A DNA stretch of 64,000 nucleotides from Mesostigma viride (GCA_009746045.1 RPFO01000231.1:477388-541387); one strand, 5' to 3'; counted from the first letter of the stretch, positions 11,369 through 23,016 are shown. The notes: a model not told the origin generated them from the sequence alone. Translations and numbers: made by a program.

Positions 11369-11650
11369 ATGCTACCCCGATATTCACAGTCTCAGACAGC
11401 AAAATATGGTGTTGTTCTTAGTCAGTTACATCGTTTTTCTCGTCTTTGTTCTTATCGTGTCGATTTCATCACGACTCTTGTTGAACTCTTGCATCGTTTG
11501 TTGGTCAAAGACTATGACCGAGACATTATGCTCCGTCAAGTCCGGTGTTTTTTGCAACGTCACCCACATTTGTTCGGTGCTGCCCCTTGGCACAAGCTCT
11601 ACAAACAGGTCGTGGACCGGCTGGATCGCATAGTATCTCCGCACATCTGA
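11369..11650 (+). other. 93-aa ORF resembling a retroelement RT tail segment (uncertain)
   Basis: The translation contains CSYRVDFITTLVELLHRLL, YDRDIMLRQVRCFLQRHP and HLFGAAPWHKLYKQVVDRL, a helix-rich pattern reminiscent of the region after the RT core in Penelope-like or similar elements. No RT motif, GIY-YIG domain or repeat boundary is visible around it, so this is a guess from composition. It could also be an orphan exon. The overlapping frame at 11406-11633 is a shadow. Confidence 0.25.
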
Positions 11651-14600
11651 ACCCTGTGATGCCAGATCTCCTTTGCGGCCGTTCCGAGCTTGGCACTGGA
11701 TTCGTTGTCCACATCGTCGCGTCGCTGCAGCAACACGATGTTTTCTGGCATACGCGGGCTTTTGGTTCCTGCCGCACATTTGAAAGTACTGTCGTCCGGC
11801 TTTTTGCCTTTGCACCGTGTGCAGTTCTTGGGCGTTTGGAATCATGGCATGGCTAACGTGATGACTGACTAGCTAGACCTTTTCGGTGGTTTTCCATTTG
11901 CGGGTATTTCCTCGTAAATGGTGGGAGAGCGATCGCAGCAATGGTGCTCACCACTAGACACTCCCGGCCAGTTAGGCTCGAAACACACGCCCTGATCAAG
12001 CATGCTGTTTCCGGCCCCACCGTCTAGGTCATCTAGTCGCTCTACACGTAAGCCAGCCATAATTTCAATGCACACGGCTACACATTTCCATCACCATTCA
12101 TCTTCATCATCCTGAACGACTCGAACACGCGGACAAGATAACGGCAGGCTCGAGCTACCATGGTCTGGATTCTCCCGATTTCTGGCCTGCGCTGGTTGTC
12201 TCCTTGATACATACAGGGATTAAAAGCACTACGGTGCTCCGCGACTCCCCAACGGGAGCACGAGTTTCATTAATTAATTAATTAGCACCCGTGGCAGCAT
12301 TTTTATTTCAGTCATTCACGCCTTACGTTGGTTGGCTTAAGTTGGGTTCACGGCTTAAGTTGCCGGGTCGCAGTTGGCTGCATGGCGAACCCAACTTAAG
12401 GCTGCTGGCTGTACTAGCGAATCCCAACTTAAGGCGTGCACTGGCTTCTAGCGCGGTGTGGCACTGTTTTTGACTGCCGCGACTTGTCGGTGGTCGCCAG
12501 ACCGCACCAACCAAACCTATATTTCACTGCGGCTCTTGGTCAGTTGGTTGCCGGCTGATTCAGTCATCATTGTATTGTACATATGGGCAAACCGACGGCT
12601 TGCTGTTCAACGAGTTAGATAATTAAGGGGACTCGCACGTCCAAAAGCCTGAAAAACAGACTTTAGTGAGTATCAGTTCCAATGCACATGGGAACCATCT
12701 AGTGATGATTGGGTACCATAAATATGATGTTTGGACATTCATACCACCACTTGTTGGGGGTACTACCCCCAACCACGCACCGGTGGCGAGCTAAAAATAG
12801 AAAAAGACGCTATTTATGAGATATTTTGCCCAAGACAAACCACTTGTCTAAATGACCTGCCCATACATACCTGCAAAGTTCCCCCACTTTTTTAAAAGCT
12901 GGGCTATTTACAAGGCCAAAATGGTCACATTTGTTTGAGTTATTAATTTTCCCGCAAAATGGGTACTTTTTTGAGCCAAAAAAAATAAATCAAATCATTA
13001 ACACATCAGATTGGGTCATCCATACATGCGATATTCCACTGAGTGGGGGGAAACACAACCCCAAAGTTTGAGCTCATTCTGACAAGCGTAGCTCAAGTTA
13101 TTGATTTTCCTGTGATGCCACCTGGGTAGACGCTAAAAGAGAATTGAGCTAGTGCTGAGCCAAAATGACATCTGTTTTGCTACCCTAGACACCCAAAAAC
13201 ATGCCCACTTTGATCACGGAGTGTGAGGAGGATGTCCGGAGCGTCATATGCCCCACCCCTCCATCATCGGCACAGCCAGCCTTGTGAGTCTACCCTTAAC
13301 AACAAGGCTGGTAGGACGACACGCCTGAGCAGCATATGTCATGCCTATCTCAGGCTAATAATGTGTGATTTTGTGCCAACAACCAAGTTGTTCCACCCAA
13401 CAACACATTAAAAACCCTGTTACAAAATGCCCAACAAGCCGGACATGTGGAGGACCACACACGCAGTATATAAAGAGAAAATAAGCTGACTTTTTATCCA
13501 GCCAACCTGTGGCTAGCTGCTCTGGTTAGCATGACAAAGGCTATCATTTACTCAGTGGGAAAGGTGAAGAGACCATTGGAACAACCTACCTGACGCATGT
13601 GCCACCAAAGCATTGTGTCCCGCAAAATGCACACTGCCTCCTTTCTAACAAGCACGAGCCACTTTCTTTAGGAGACAGGTGCCAGCTCGTCAGTGTCTGG
13701 GGAAAATGATGCCGCTGCTTAGGAAGACCGCGTGAATTTCCTCGAACACAACTGTCTATAAAGCAAAAGAGATTTCAGAGAAGCATGGAAATAAAAGCAT
13801 TACACCTTCCCGACAGGTTGTGGGCCACGCGCTGCAGCAAGCCAGCCACGTCACAGACGAACTTGCTAAAAAACATCCAGGAATCTAGCGATGCAGCGCC
13901 AGGACCCGCAAGTTCATGGCTGCATCTGGCCGGAAAGAAGGCAAAAGGCTTACGCTCAACGAGCTAAGAAAGCAGGAAAGCGCTATCTTAGGACGTTTAA
14001 TACAAGAACGTACCATAACGGGCATTTATTCGTGCCCAGGCGCACAAGAAAGGCCACCCTTTCATGGAGAGGTCGGGCGCGCATCGCGCAGGCCTAATGT
14101 TATCTTACCGCAAAATGACGGGAAAGGTAAAGACAGCAGCGGGAATTTTTACGGCTTTAGAAACATCATTAAACTAGCTTCCATTAGGACCATCAAAACT
14201 GGCAACAATAGACAATCACACCTGCAGGCATCCATTATACTTTATTCATCCCGACAGAAATTCAGGCCGGACCCCCCCTGCCGATGGTAAAGAAAAAGAG
14301 CCCGCGACATTATAGATCGCAACTATCCCACCATAAATTAGAATCAGTCACTAATTTTCTCCAAGAATCGAGCATTTTTTCTGCTTTCCGCGAGCCAGAT
14401 TTGTCACGTTTCGTCTAAAAGCAGTCGCCATGGCCACTTCCGCTAGGGGTGCGCGCACCGTGCACCCACTTTTCACGGTACGGAGGGTACCGCGGAATTT
14501 TTTTGGCGCGGAAAATATTCGCCGCGCCGAGTCCCCTTAATTAATTAATTAATTAATTGCTGTTCAATGTCGTTCGTCACATTTGAACAGACCCATCACT

Positions 14601-14819
14601 GATAAATGCGACCCAATGGAAAAACTGATAAGGCCAAATGGAACGAACTGATTTCGGGCAACGGGGCAGCGTCCAACGAACTAAAGCAGAAACGAGACAC
14701 CACAGACGAGAAGGCAGGTGGTGCAAGGGCAAGCTGTCAAAGAAACAGCGATACACTGTTTACGATTACTCATAAAACGCGCATGCCCTATTACGTAGCA
14801 CACCAAGTTAGGCAGGTTT
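11651..14819. other. Long non-genic stretch with dispersed repeats
   Basis: 12108-12211 carries repeats shared with 5355-5400 and 6161-6204. 12338-12440 carries four copies of a CTTAAGTTGGG-type motif in both orientations. 12600-14500 is AT-rich with no recognisable coding sequence. 14536-14559 is a (TTAA)n tract like a LINE-A tail. ORFs at 13785-14290 are short, overlapping and unrecognised. Confidence 0.45.
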
Positions 14820-15040
14820 GGCTAGCACGTGACCTGTGGCCTGAAGACCTCCGCCACAAGCAGGACCCCCAGAAGCGCAAGGTGTACTGGAGGGGCGGGG
14901 ACCTGATGATCAACCACAAGATGTGGACGCCCCCAGCGGGCTAGAATAGCATGTAGCCCTAGCTTGACTTCATTGGTAGTCACTGCCGCCATGGCAGCCA
15001 TGCTTAGAATGACGACCTTGAACATGGAAATGAAGACTAT
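14820..15040 (+). mobile_element. Truncated LINE ORF1 relic with 3' UTR
   Basis: 14830-14944 encodes the same C-terminal domain as 10849-10959 (DLWPEDLRHKQDP, VYWRGGDLMINHKMW), followed by the same TAGAATAGC 3' UTR ending TGCTTAGAATG. This is a second, 5'-truncated copy of the same family. Confidence 0.7.
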
Positions 15041-15180
15041 TATCTAGCCAATTAGTCCCCGGTGGTCGGGGTGTGGGTGCCATGCCTGACCCGCTGCATG
15101 TGCTTGCCAAATCTGGTGCATGACATGCCTTTCCCCATATTCATGACCGACGTGGGGATGGTCTCTTGCATGACCTCGTG

Positions 15181-16276
15181 CTAGCATTGCAGGCCGTGCC
15201 CCTGGCCTAGCGATCACGAACGAGCTTGGGGAAGGGGGGCCGACTAACAAGCAGAATTTACTAGCTGACCTCATTTATGCCGACGACATCACGCTCATCG
15301 AGAAGCCGGAGTCTGCCCAACTTTGGCTGGACTGCCTGGCGCTAGAGGCTCGGGCGGTTGGTCTAGAAATCAGCCCCAAAACGGAGGCCCTGGCCCTCGG
15401 CATGGCAGGGCCCCCACCCACACTCCGCCTCTTAGACGATGCCGAGGTCAACTACCCTCCTTCAGGCCGCTTCAAACTGCTCGGCAGTTGGCTTCCCGAC
15501 TGCGAGGACGACATGACGACACGGATCGGCATGGCGTGGGCGCACCTCCATGACCACCGCCGCTGGTGGAGCAACCCCGCCCTACCCCGGATCGTCAAGC
15601 GTGACCTCTTCAAGGTCGTCATTCTGACGATCCTGACCTACGGCGCCGAGACCTGGACACGCATGACGCAGGAGCTGGAGCAACGACTCGACGGCGCCGT
15701 CACCAAGATGCTGCGCAAGGCCCTTAACATCCCCTTTGGTTTGCACATTAGTAATGAGGATTTGTATGCTGATTTGCCCTATGTTTCCCACATTATTAGG
15801 CACAGGCGCCTGGGCCTAGCCGGGCACCTGGCCCGCACAGATCAGGTAGATACCTCAGATAGACTAGCTGGCACCAAGCCCGCCCAGCCTGGGCGATATG
15901 TCCTCACCTGGCGTGCCCCCGGCCGCGCGCGGCAGGGCCGCCACCCGTGGACATTTCGTGATAGACTCGGCATGGACATGTGCTACACTAGACGTGACGG
16001 GCTCACCCCCGGGCAGCCTCCTGGTTTGTCTGTAATATGGAGGCAGGATAGATGGCAAGTATAGATGGCAAGTAGTGATGAAGGAGACCACCCCCGAGCC
16101 TGTGGGGGCTCCGCGTGTGACCAAGTATCGCATTCATAGCGATTCGGGCCGCGGTGCCCACACCCCTGTAACTAGGACCTAGATAGCTTATACCATCCAT
16201 TCCATCCCATGTTCCCCTCCCACTGAGGACTTATGCTCACGTGACGCAGTCACGTGTCTATTAATTAATTAATTAA
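15181..16276 (+). mobile_element. LINE-A copy 1, 5'-truncated, plus strand
   Basis: This copy starts inside the RT (AGRAPGLAITNEL) just before motif C (LIYADD at about 15271) and remains open to 16064, covering the RT thumb and the C-terminal region (TYGAETW, GHLARTDQVD). It ends in the LINE-A 3' UTR, CACGTGTCTA, and a (TTAA)n tail at 16259-16276. It is nearly identical to the minus-strand element that follows, forming an inverted repeat of about 1.1 kb. There is a 3-base in-frame insertion relative to that copy (ETWTRMTQELE versus ETWTLMQELE). Confidence 0.85.
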
Positions 16277-16397
16277 TGGAGGCAGATGGTGCGCAAGGAT
16301 TAATTAATTAATTAATTAATAGACACGTGACTGCGTCACGTGAGCATAAGCCCTCAGTGGGAGCGGAACATGGGATGGAATGGATGGTATAAGCTAT

Positions 16398-19300
16398 CTA
16401 GGTCCTAGTTACAGGGGTGTGGGCACCGCGGCCCGAATCGCTATGAATGCCATACTTGGTCACACGCGGAGCCCCCACAGGCTTGGGGGTGGTCTCCTTC
16501 ATCACTACTTGCCATCTATCCTTGCGCACCATCTGCCTCCATATTACAGACAAACCAGGAGGCTGCCCGGGGGTGAGCCCGTCACGTCTAGTGTAGCACA
16601 TGTCCATGCCGAGTCTATCACGAAAAGTCCACGGGTGGCGGCCCTGCCGCGCGCGGCCGGGGGCACGCCAGGTGAGGACATATCGCCCAGGCTGGGCGGG
16701 CTTGGTGCCAGCTAGTCTATCTGATGTATCTACCTGATCTGTGCGGGCCAGGTGCCCGGCTAGGCCCAGGCGCCTGTGCCTAATAATGTGGGAAACATAG
16801 GGCAAATCAGCGTACAAATCCTCATTACTAATGTGCAAACCAAAGGGGATGTTAAGGGCCTTGCGCAGCATCTTGGTGACGGCGCCGTCGAGTCGTTGCT
16901 CCAGCTCCTGCATCAGTGTCCACGTCTCGGCGCCGTAGGTCAGGATCGTCAGAATGACGACCTTGAAGAGGTCACGCTTGACGATCCGGGGTAGGGCGGG
17001 GTTGCTCCACCAGCGGCGGTGGTCATGGAGGTGCGCCCACGCCATGCCGATCCGTGTCGTCATGTCGTCCTCGCAGTCGGGAAGCCAACTGCCGAGCAGC
17101 TTGAAGCGGCCTGAAGGAGGGTAGTTGACCTCGGCATCGTCTAAGAGGCGGAGTGTGGGTGGGGGCCCTGCCATGCCGAGGGCCAGGGCCTCCGTTTTGG
17201 GGCTGATTTCTAGACCAACCGCCCGAGCCTCGAGCGCCAGGCAGTCCAGCCAAAGTTGGGCAGACTCCGGCTTCTCGATGAGCGTGATGTCGTCGGCATA
17301 AATGAGGTCAGCTAGTAAATTCTGCTTGTTAGTCGGCCCCCCTTCCCCAAGCTCGTTCGTGATCGCTAGGCCAGGGGCACGGCCTGCAATGCTAGCAAAG
17401 CGAGCACGTGCCTGGCGCATAACATAATCCACTACAATAATAAACAGGTACGGCGACAGGACGCAACCCTGCCAGACGCCGGTCTGCAGTGGGCAGGGCG
17501 GGGTAATGCCGTGTTGAGTGCGCACCGAAGTGGTCGACCCCTCATACAGCGTGCGGATGACGGTAATCAGGGGAGTGGGGACGCGAGCGCGAGCAAGTAC
17601 AGCCCATAGAGCGTCCCAGAGGACAGAATCAAAAGCCTTGATGAAGTCGACGAAGATCAGGATGGCGGGAAACTCACCAGGTTGCAGGAGAGCGATTTCC
17701 TCGAAGAGGCGACGCGCGACGAAGATGGCCATGACGGTGTTGCGCCCAGGACGGAAGCCCATTTGACTTTCCCCAAGGTGACAGTCGAGAGCAGAACGAA
17801 GGCGGTTGAGGATCATGCGCATGAACAACTTAAGTGCGGCGCTCTGGATGCAGACTCCTCTGTAGTTGGCGGGGTCGTCAGGGGAACCTTTGTTTTTGTA
17901 CAGCATAATACGGTAGCTGTGCTGCCACTCAGGAATCGGCGGCGCGTCGGCAAGCAGGATCCGGTTGCAGACGTCAAGCAGGAACCCCGTGAGCGCCGTC
18001 AGCTTAATCACCGGGGCTGGGAGCTGGTCAGGTCCAACGGCAGCATAGAAGCGGAGTTGCTTGGCGGCGGTGCTCAGCTCGAGCTCGGTGAACGGCGGGA
18101 GCTCGTTGGGGTGGGCCAGGGGTTCCGTCAGGGCTGGGTACGTGTAGTCCTGCTCAGCGGCGGGCGGCGTGGGCGGCGCAGGGACGTCCGCCGGTGCTAC
18201 TGCCAGGCGTGCGGCCGCCAGAGGGCCAAGCGGCGGAGGCGGCGGGGGGGCGCCGAGCAGCCGGGACTGGGAGGAATACCACTGGTCGAGCTGCTGCTGC
18301 GGTGAGCCAGAGAGCGTCCGCGGCGCCGGCTGCGCGCCGCCGGCGGGCCGTTGGGCGTGACGCAGGCGGGTCCAGGCGTACTTGCCGTGCTGGTCCTTGA
18401 GGTGGGCGAAGTACTCGCGGACATGAAGGTCCTCCTGCTCCTTGGTCGCCTGCCGGATGGCCGAGTGGTAATCGGCTTTGAGGCGGGCGTAGCGGGCGGG
18501 GTCGCGGTTGTCGCGCAGGGCTTGCCGGGCCTGGATGACGGCGGGGAGCCGGTGCAGGCTGGTGAAGCGGGGCGGGCGGCGGGGGGCAGTAGGGCCCCGG
18601 CCGCGGGCAGCTTGTCAGCGAGGTGCCGAAGGGCCGATGCCGGGCCGGCAGCGAACAGCTGGGCGTGGCTGGCCGGGATGTCCAGCGCGTCGACGAACGC
18701 CTCTGCGGCGCGCTTGTGGGCGCGTTTTTCAGGGAAGTCCTCCAGAGCGTCGTCAGATTTCTCGAGCAACTGAAGTGTGCGCAAATCAGGTGGTGCCACG
18801 TGCTTACGAAAGGGCGAGGGGAATCGCAGGCGGATGCGGGCGGTGACGATGCGATGATCGGAGCGCACCAGGGGGATCACATGCGAGCGAGCAGCTAGTA
18901 CAGATCCTTGATGACGCTTGCGCATTACAACATAGTCAATGCAGCGTTCAGTGCCAGTTGGCGAGGTGTGTGTGACCAAAGCATCTGGACTATGTGGAAA
19001 GCGGGTGTTGGCAGTGACCAAATCGCATGTCGTAAGCAAATCAGCAAAAAGTTCGGTGTTGGCATTGGAGACCGTACCGTTGGGGGCGTGCTGACATCCG
19101 CCAGTACCCGGTGGTAGCGTGGCGTTGGCGTCCAGCAGCAGAGCGAGGTAGTTGCGACCAGGGATGCCGTTCGCCAGGTTCTCCAGCGCTGCAAAGAAGT
19201 CCTTGCGGTCTTGTTCTGGGTGGCCGGAGTGGGGTGCGTAACCAACGCCCACCGTCAGGGCGTAGGTCGAGTGGCCCTCCATCGAATGAAAAGTGGCCAC

Positions 19301-20029
19301 GAGGAGCCGAGCGTTGACCAGCTGGGGTTCGCCCATGTGGCGTACGGCGAGCGGGGAGCAGAGGAGACCGACGCCCCCGTTCCCGGTGCCGTCGCCGCCT
19401 CCGTAGTAGAACCGCCAGCCGTCGATGTCGTCAGCAACAAGGGCAGTTGATCCGCGGGCCGATGCAGTGCGCCTGTGTTCTTGGATTCCCAGGATGGCGA
19501 TATTATTGTCGATGCAGAAACCAATAAGATTGGAGACTCGATGGCACTGACAGTCGTCACTGCGCAGGCAGTGACAGCGGTCAGCGTCGGGCTGGAGCGT
19601 GCGGGCGTTGAAGGTGGCGATGACCAAGGGCGCGCGTTGACCGAAAAGGGGGGTGCAGGCGGGGGTGGGGGCGGAGATGGAGCAGGGTGGTGATGGGGGT
19701 GGGGGTGGAGGTGGTGGGGTAGGGGGGGCGGGTTGGGGACTTATGCTTTCAATCACCATTTCGATTCTTCCTGCCAACGCGTCGAGGCGACGCCGACGGT
19801 TGGCTCGGGTGGCCAGGTAGAATGAGTTTGCGTCTGCACGCATAAGAAATGCGTGCAGTCTGAGGAGGTTTCGGAGGCGGCCGCGCGAGGCGGGGCGAAC
19901 CTGGCTCACTGCCGACCCGTTGCTCTCTCTCCGACAGCCCGAGGGCTGCGAAGGCAAAGGGGCGGGAAGGGGAGTTAGGCAGATCCCACTGCTAGAGCCG
20001 CGGAGCCGCGGGGCCGCGAGCGTCGTCAT
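16398..20029 (-). pseudogene. LINE-A ORF2: APE endonuclease + reverse transcriptase, one frameshift
   Basis: ORF2 starts at 20029 inside an ATGA overlap with ORF1. From about residue 135 it holds an APE-type endonuclease: ATFNARTLQ, LGIQEHRR with the catalytic Glu, GGVGLLCSPL, LLLDANATLP, RCIDYVVMRK and VRSDHRIV. A break near 18580, in a C-rich run (CTGCCCCCC region), moves the frame. The second frame is open from there to 16398 and holds RT: NYRGVCIQSAALK, FVDFIKAFDSVLW (motif A), GVWQGCVLSPYLF (motif B), LIYADD (motif C), then TYGAETW and the C-terminal RRLGLAGHLARTDQVD. No zinc knuckle is evident. Apart from the single shift the ORF is undamaged. Confidence 0.85.
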
Positions 20030-21495
20030 TGATAGGAGAGAAGGGTTCGCAGCGCGGGCTCCGGCTCAGGTGCAAAGCGAACGAATTTATTAGGGGGACG
20101 GCCAAGCCTGGCAGCCATACCTGAGCTGAAGTTGCCCCGGCGGATCCCCACACGTGCTGGGGAGCAGGTGACCGTCGATGCCGGTGGCGATGGCGGTGAC
20201 GGCGGGGGCCGAGCAGGGGGCTGGGGCGCTGGCACGGCGGTATCCATGGGGGTCGCCGTCATTGGAGGAAGGTCCTGGCCGTTAATGCGGACGATGAAGA
20301 CGCCATTAAAGAGGCGGGCATAGATGCTGCACCGTAGTTGCGGGTTGGCCTGCTTGGCTGCCCGAGCCTCGTGGACCTCCGGCCGGTTCAAAGCGGCAGC
20401 CCGGGCCTCAAGCTGCTCCGGGGTATAGTAATCGTCGATGCTCAGTTGGGTATCGTGGAGGTTCCGGCGGGCCTTCTGCACCTGCAGTTTGTCCTCCTTG
20501 CGGTGGAATTCCACCAAGACAGGGGCGGTGGGGCCGCCGAGCCGTCGTGCCGTTTTGATGACGACGCTTTGGGCCACGCCGAGCTTCCCCAGGAAGGGGT
20601 CGCCCCGGAGGTAGGTGCCCAGGCGTGCATCGTTGACGTTCGAGGGGACGCCACGTACCACAATACTGCATGAGCGAATGGGTTCGTGCATAGCATCCCT
20701 TGTGCTGGCCTTGACGGCTGTTTTGATTTCGTTGATGAGCTCCGTAGGGTTCTGAAGCGTGGCGGCATAGGTGGTCTTGGCAGGAGTTATGGAGGCGGCA
20801 AGTTGTTGCTGGAGCTGGTGGAGGAGCTGCTGCTGCTGCTGCAGCCCTGCTGCAATGTGGGTGATGGCGGAGTGGATGGAGGTGTCGGCGTGTGAGGAAT
20901 GGGCGTGGTGGGTGGCGAGGTGGTTGTGGACAGGGTTGAGGGCAGCGTTGAGGAGGGGAGGGAGGCGATCGAAGCACGTATTGGCGACTTGCTTGGCGGT
21001 GATGTTGATGGCGGCCGCAACAGTGGGGTCGGCTCCCAGGTCCAGAGAGGCCATGACAAAGCGCTCAAGGGCGCTGTCGGAAAGACGGGAGCACGTCCAC
21101 CAGACTGCGAGGCAGAGGTCAGTGTCGTCGGGGTCGTCGTGGAGAAAGTCCGACAGGTGGGTAACCTGTTGGTTGCAGTCCCGGATCTCGCACTTTTTCT
21201 CGGCAGCCAGGTGCAGGATGGTGAGGGCGGCAGCTCGGGACAGGCGCATGATGGCGTTAAGGCCTGGCCATTTGCCAGGTAAAAATGCGGCAGCTTCCTC
21301 GGCAGAAAAGGCCTCCTCGCGGGTATCCATGGCAGGGTCGCTGTTCGGCGGAGCGGTGGAGTGGAGCGGCTGGATGCTGACAGTGGCGTCCGGCATAGCG
21401 TGCAAGGGTGTTTCCAATGACGCCATGGCTTCATCAGCGAGTTGGTGCAGGGCCGCGGACGCTTGTGATTGCTGGGATGAGTCGTATTCCGCCAT
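20026..21495 (-). CDS. LINE-A ORF1, RNA-binding protein
   Basis: A 489-residue intact ORF. The N-terminal third is Ser/Ala-rich, followed by a helical segment (about 70-180) and a Gln run (HQLQQQL, LQQQQQLLHQ at about 210-230). An RRM-like core begins at about residue 280 (SCSIVVRGVPSNVND) and continues to APVLVEFHRKEDKLQVQKA, then a C-terminal domain with YTPEQLEARAAAL and GVFIVRINGQDLPP. This is the general layout of LINE ORF1 proteins, which coat the element RNA and chaperone nucleic acids. The stop codon overlaps the ORF2 start as ATGA. The tail is Pro-rich. Upstream lie the tandem monomers. Confidence 0.8.
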   Translation of the reverse strand: MAEYDSSQQSQASAALHQLADEAMASLETPLHAMPDATVSIQPLHSTAPPNSDPAMDTREEAFSAEEAAAFLPGKWPGLNAIMRLSRAAALTILHLAAEKKCEIRDCNQQVTHLSDFLHDDPDDTDLCLAVWWTCSRLSDSALERFVMASLDLGADPTVAAAINITAKQVANTCFDRLPPLLNAALNPVHNHLATHHAHSSHADTSIHSAITHIAAGLQQQQQLLHQLQQQLAASITPAKTTYAATLQNPTELINEIKTAVKASTRDAMHEPIRSCSIVVRGVPSNVNDARLGTYLRGDPFLGKLGVAQSVVIKTARRLGGPTAPVLVEFHRKEDKLQVQKARRNLHDTQLSIDDYYTPEQLEARAAALNRPEVHEARAAKQANPQLRCSIYARLFNGVFIVRINGQDLPPMTATPMDTAVPAPQPPARPPPSPPSPPASTVTCSPARVGIRRGNFSSGMAARLGRPPNKFVRFAPEPEPALRTLLSYQ

Positions 21496-21510
21496 ATCGA
21501 GCTGAAAAAA

Positions 21511-22014
21511 CAGCGATATTTGCTGGGCAGGGCGGTGCCGGTATCTTCGGAAATATTGAGCGATAGCTGGAGAAAATTATATCAGCGTGTTCGTCTTCAA
21601 AAGACGAGTCTAATGCAACCAACCCGATGAAGTTTCATGGCCGGAGTCAAAAGTTATGAGCATTCTCGTATATTGCAACAGCGATATTTGCTGGGCAGGG
21701 CGGTGCCGGTATCTTCGGAAATATTGAGCGATAGCTGTAGAAAATTATATCAGCGTGTTCGTCTTCAAAAGACGAGTCTAATGCAACCAACCCGATGAAA
21801 TTTCATGGCCGGAGTCAAAAGTTATGAGCATTCTCGTATATTGCAACAGCGATATTTGCTGGGCAGGGCGGTGCCGGTATCTTCGGAAATATTGAGCGAT
21901 AGCTGTAGAAAATTATATCAGCGTGTTCGTCTTCAAAAGACGAGTCTAATGCAACCAACCCGATGAAATTTCATGGCCGGAGTCAAAAGTTATGAGCATT
22001 CTCGTATATTGCAT
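21511..22014 (-). repeat. Three 168-bp tandem monomers at the LINE-A 5' end
   Basis: Units start at 21511, 21679 and 21847, each beginning CAGCGATATTTGCTGGG and ending near CTCGTATATTG. Only a few differences are seen between units. They lie just upstream of ORF1 in element orientation, as promoter monomers do in mouse L1. Confidence 0.85.
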
Positions 22015-22390
22015 TCCGTCACATCATCCTCATAGCAATCTGGTCCCCAAAATTTGCGCAAGGATAGATGGCAAGTAGTGATGAAGGAGACCATCCCCAA
22101 GCCTGTGGGGGCTCCGCGTGTGACCAAATATTCTGATTTCCGCGTGTGACCAAGTATGGCATTCATAGCGATTCGGGCCGCGGTGCCCACACCCCTGTAA
22201 CTAGGACCTAGATAGCTTATACCATCCATTCCATCCCATGTTCCCCTCCCACTGAGGACTTATGCTCACGTGACGCAGTCACGTGTCTATTAATTAATTA
22301 ATTCATGACCTCGTGCCATCAAGTCCTTGCGCGGCGGGTTGTCACGTCCGTGATCATTTACGTCCGTGCACTCGAAAAACGGCTGATCAA

Positions 22391-22584
22391 TTTCTGGCCT
22401 TGCTTTGCTTTGCATGCATCACCACAAAACATCAAATTTATTACAATATGTGTGCTAACTCTATACGGTCGAATAACACAGACAAGTCTACCAGATGGCA
22501 ACACGGCCATCTGTATGCTATAGGGTGAGCACACTATGTGAATTTGCAGGGCCAGCCCACAGCAGGTGTGCCCCTGCTCTACCC
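22391..22584 (-). repeat. Direct repeat B2 of the DIRS-type element
   Basis: Starts TTTCTGGCCTTGCTTTGC and ends near CTGCTCTACCCC. It repeats 22825-23016 in the same orientation with a few mismatches (CATCAAATTT versus CGTCAAATTT, among others). Confidence 0.75.
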
Positions 22585-22824
22585 CTTTGGCCAGGGTGGG
22601 CGGGTGGGAGGCAAAAGAAACAACCTGCTTCCGTAGAATGGAAGCCCACCTTTTCTAGCAACCACCTGTCCAGCCAACCCCTAACTGGGTGGCTGGGGTA
22701 CAGGTGCCAGCACACAAAATATTTTTTCTGAAAATTATTTTTTCTCTTTGTGCTACACGGCGTTGCATTCTCCGCTCAGCAGGTTAGTCATAGATAAAAT
22801 GAGCATATTAGCTCACCAAATCCA

Positions 22825-23016
22825 TTTCTGGCCTTGCTTTGCTTTGCATGCATCACCACAAAACGTCAAATTTATTACAATATGTGTGCTAGCTCTATAC
22901 GGTGGAACAACACAGACATGTCTACCAGATGGCAACACAGCCATCTGTATGCTAGGGTGAGCACACTTTGTGAATTTGCAGGGCCAGCCCACAGCAGCTG
23001 TGCCCCTGCTCTACCC
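22825..23016 (-). repeat. Direct repeat B1 of the DIRS-type element
   Basis: Partner of 22391-22584. The 240-bp spacer between them (22585-22824) is the candidate A2 segment and carries an AT-rich core (AATATTTTTTCTG). Confidence 0.7.

Larger units (their letters stand above)
16301..22054 (-). mobile_element. Full-length LINE-A retrotransposon with 11-bp target-site duplication
   Basis: The element is flanked by TGCGCAAGGAT at 16290-16300 and 22055-22065. In element order it has a short leader (22015-22054), three 168-bp monomers (21511-22014), ORF1 (21495-20026), ORF2 (20029-16398), a 3' UTR and a (TTAA)n tail (16301-16320). The intact flanks, complete 5' end and near-identity to copies 1 and 2 suggest recent activity. 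The APE-type endonuclease and C-terminal region resemble the CR1/RTE-like APE LINEs; I do not assign a clade. Confidence 0.85.
16277..22302 (+). mobile_element. LINE-A copy 2, 5'-truncated, split by a full-length LINE-A
   Basis: Directly after copy 1's tail, 16277-16300 (GGAGGCAGATGG...) is internal LINE-A 3' sequence. Its continuation (AGATGGCAAGTAGTG...) is found at 22066 and runs to a (TTAA)n tail at 22291-22302. The two halves are separated by the minus-strand LINE-A, so copy 2 was the insertion target. Its short 5' truncation and position in copy 1's tail suggest insertion into the TTAA tail itself. Confidence 0.8.

Noticed and set aside
18351-21505. Long plus-strand ORFs opposite LINE-A
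   Set aside because: GC-rich shadows of ORF1 and ORF2; no domains.
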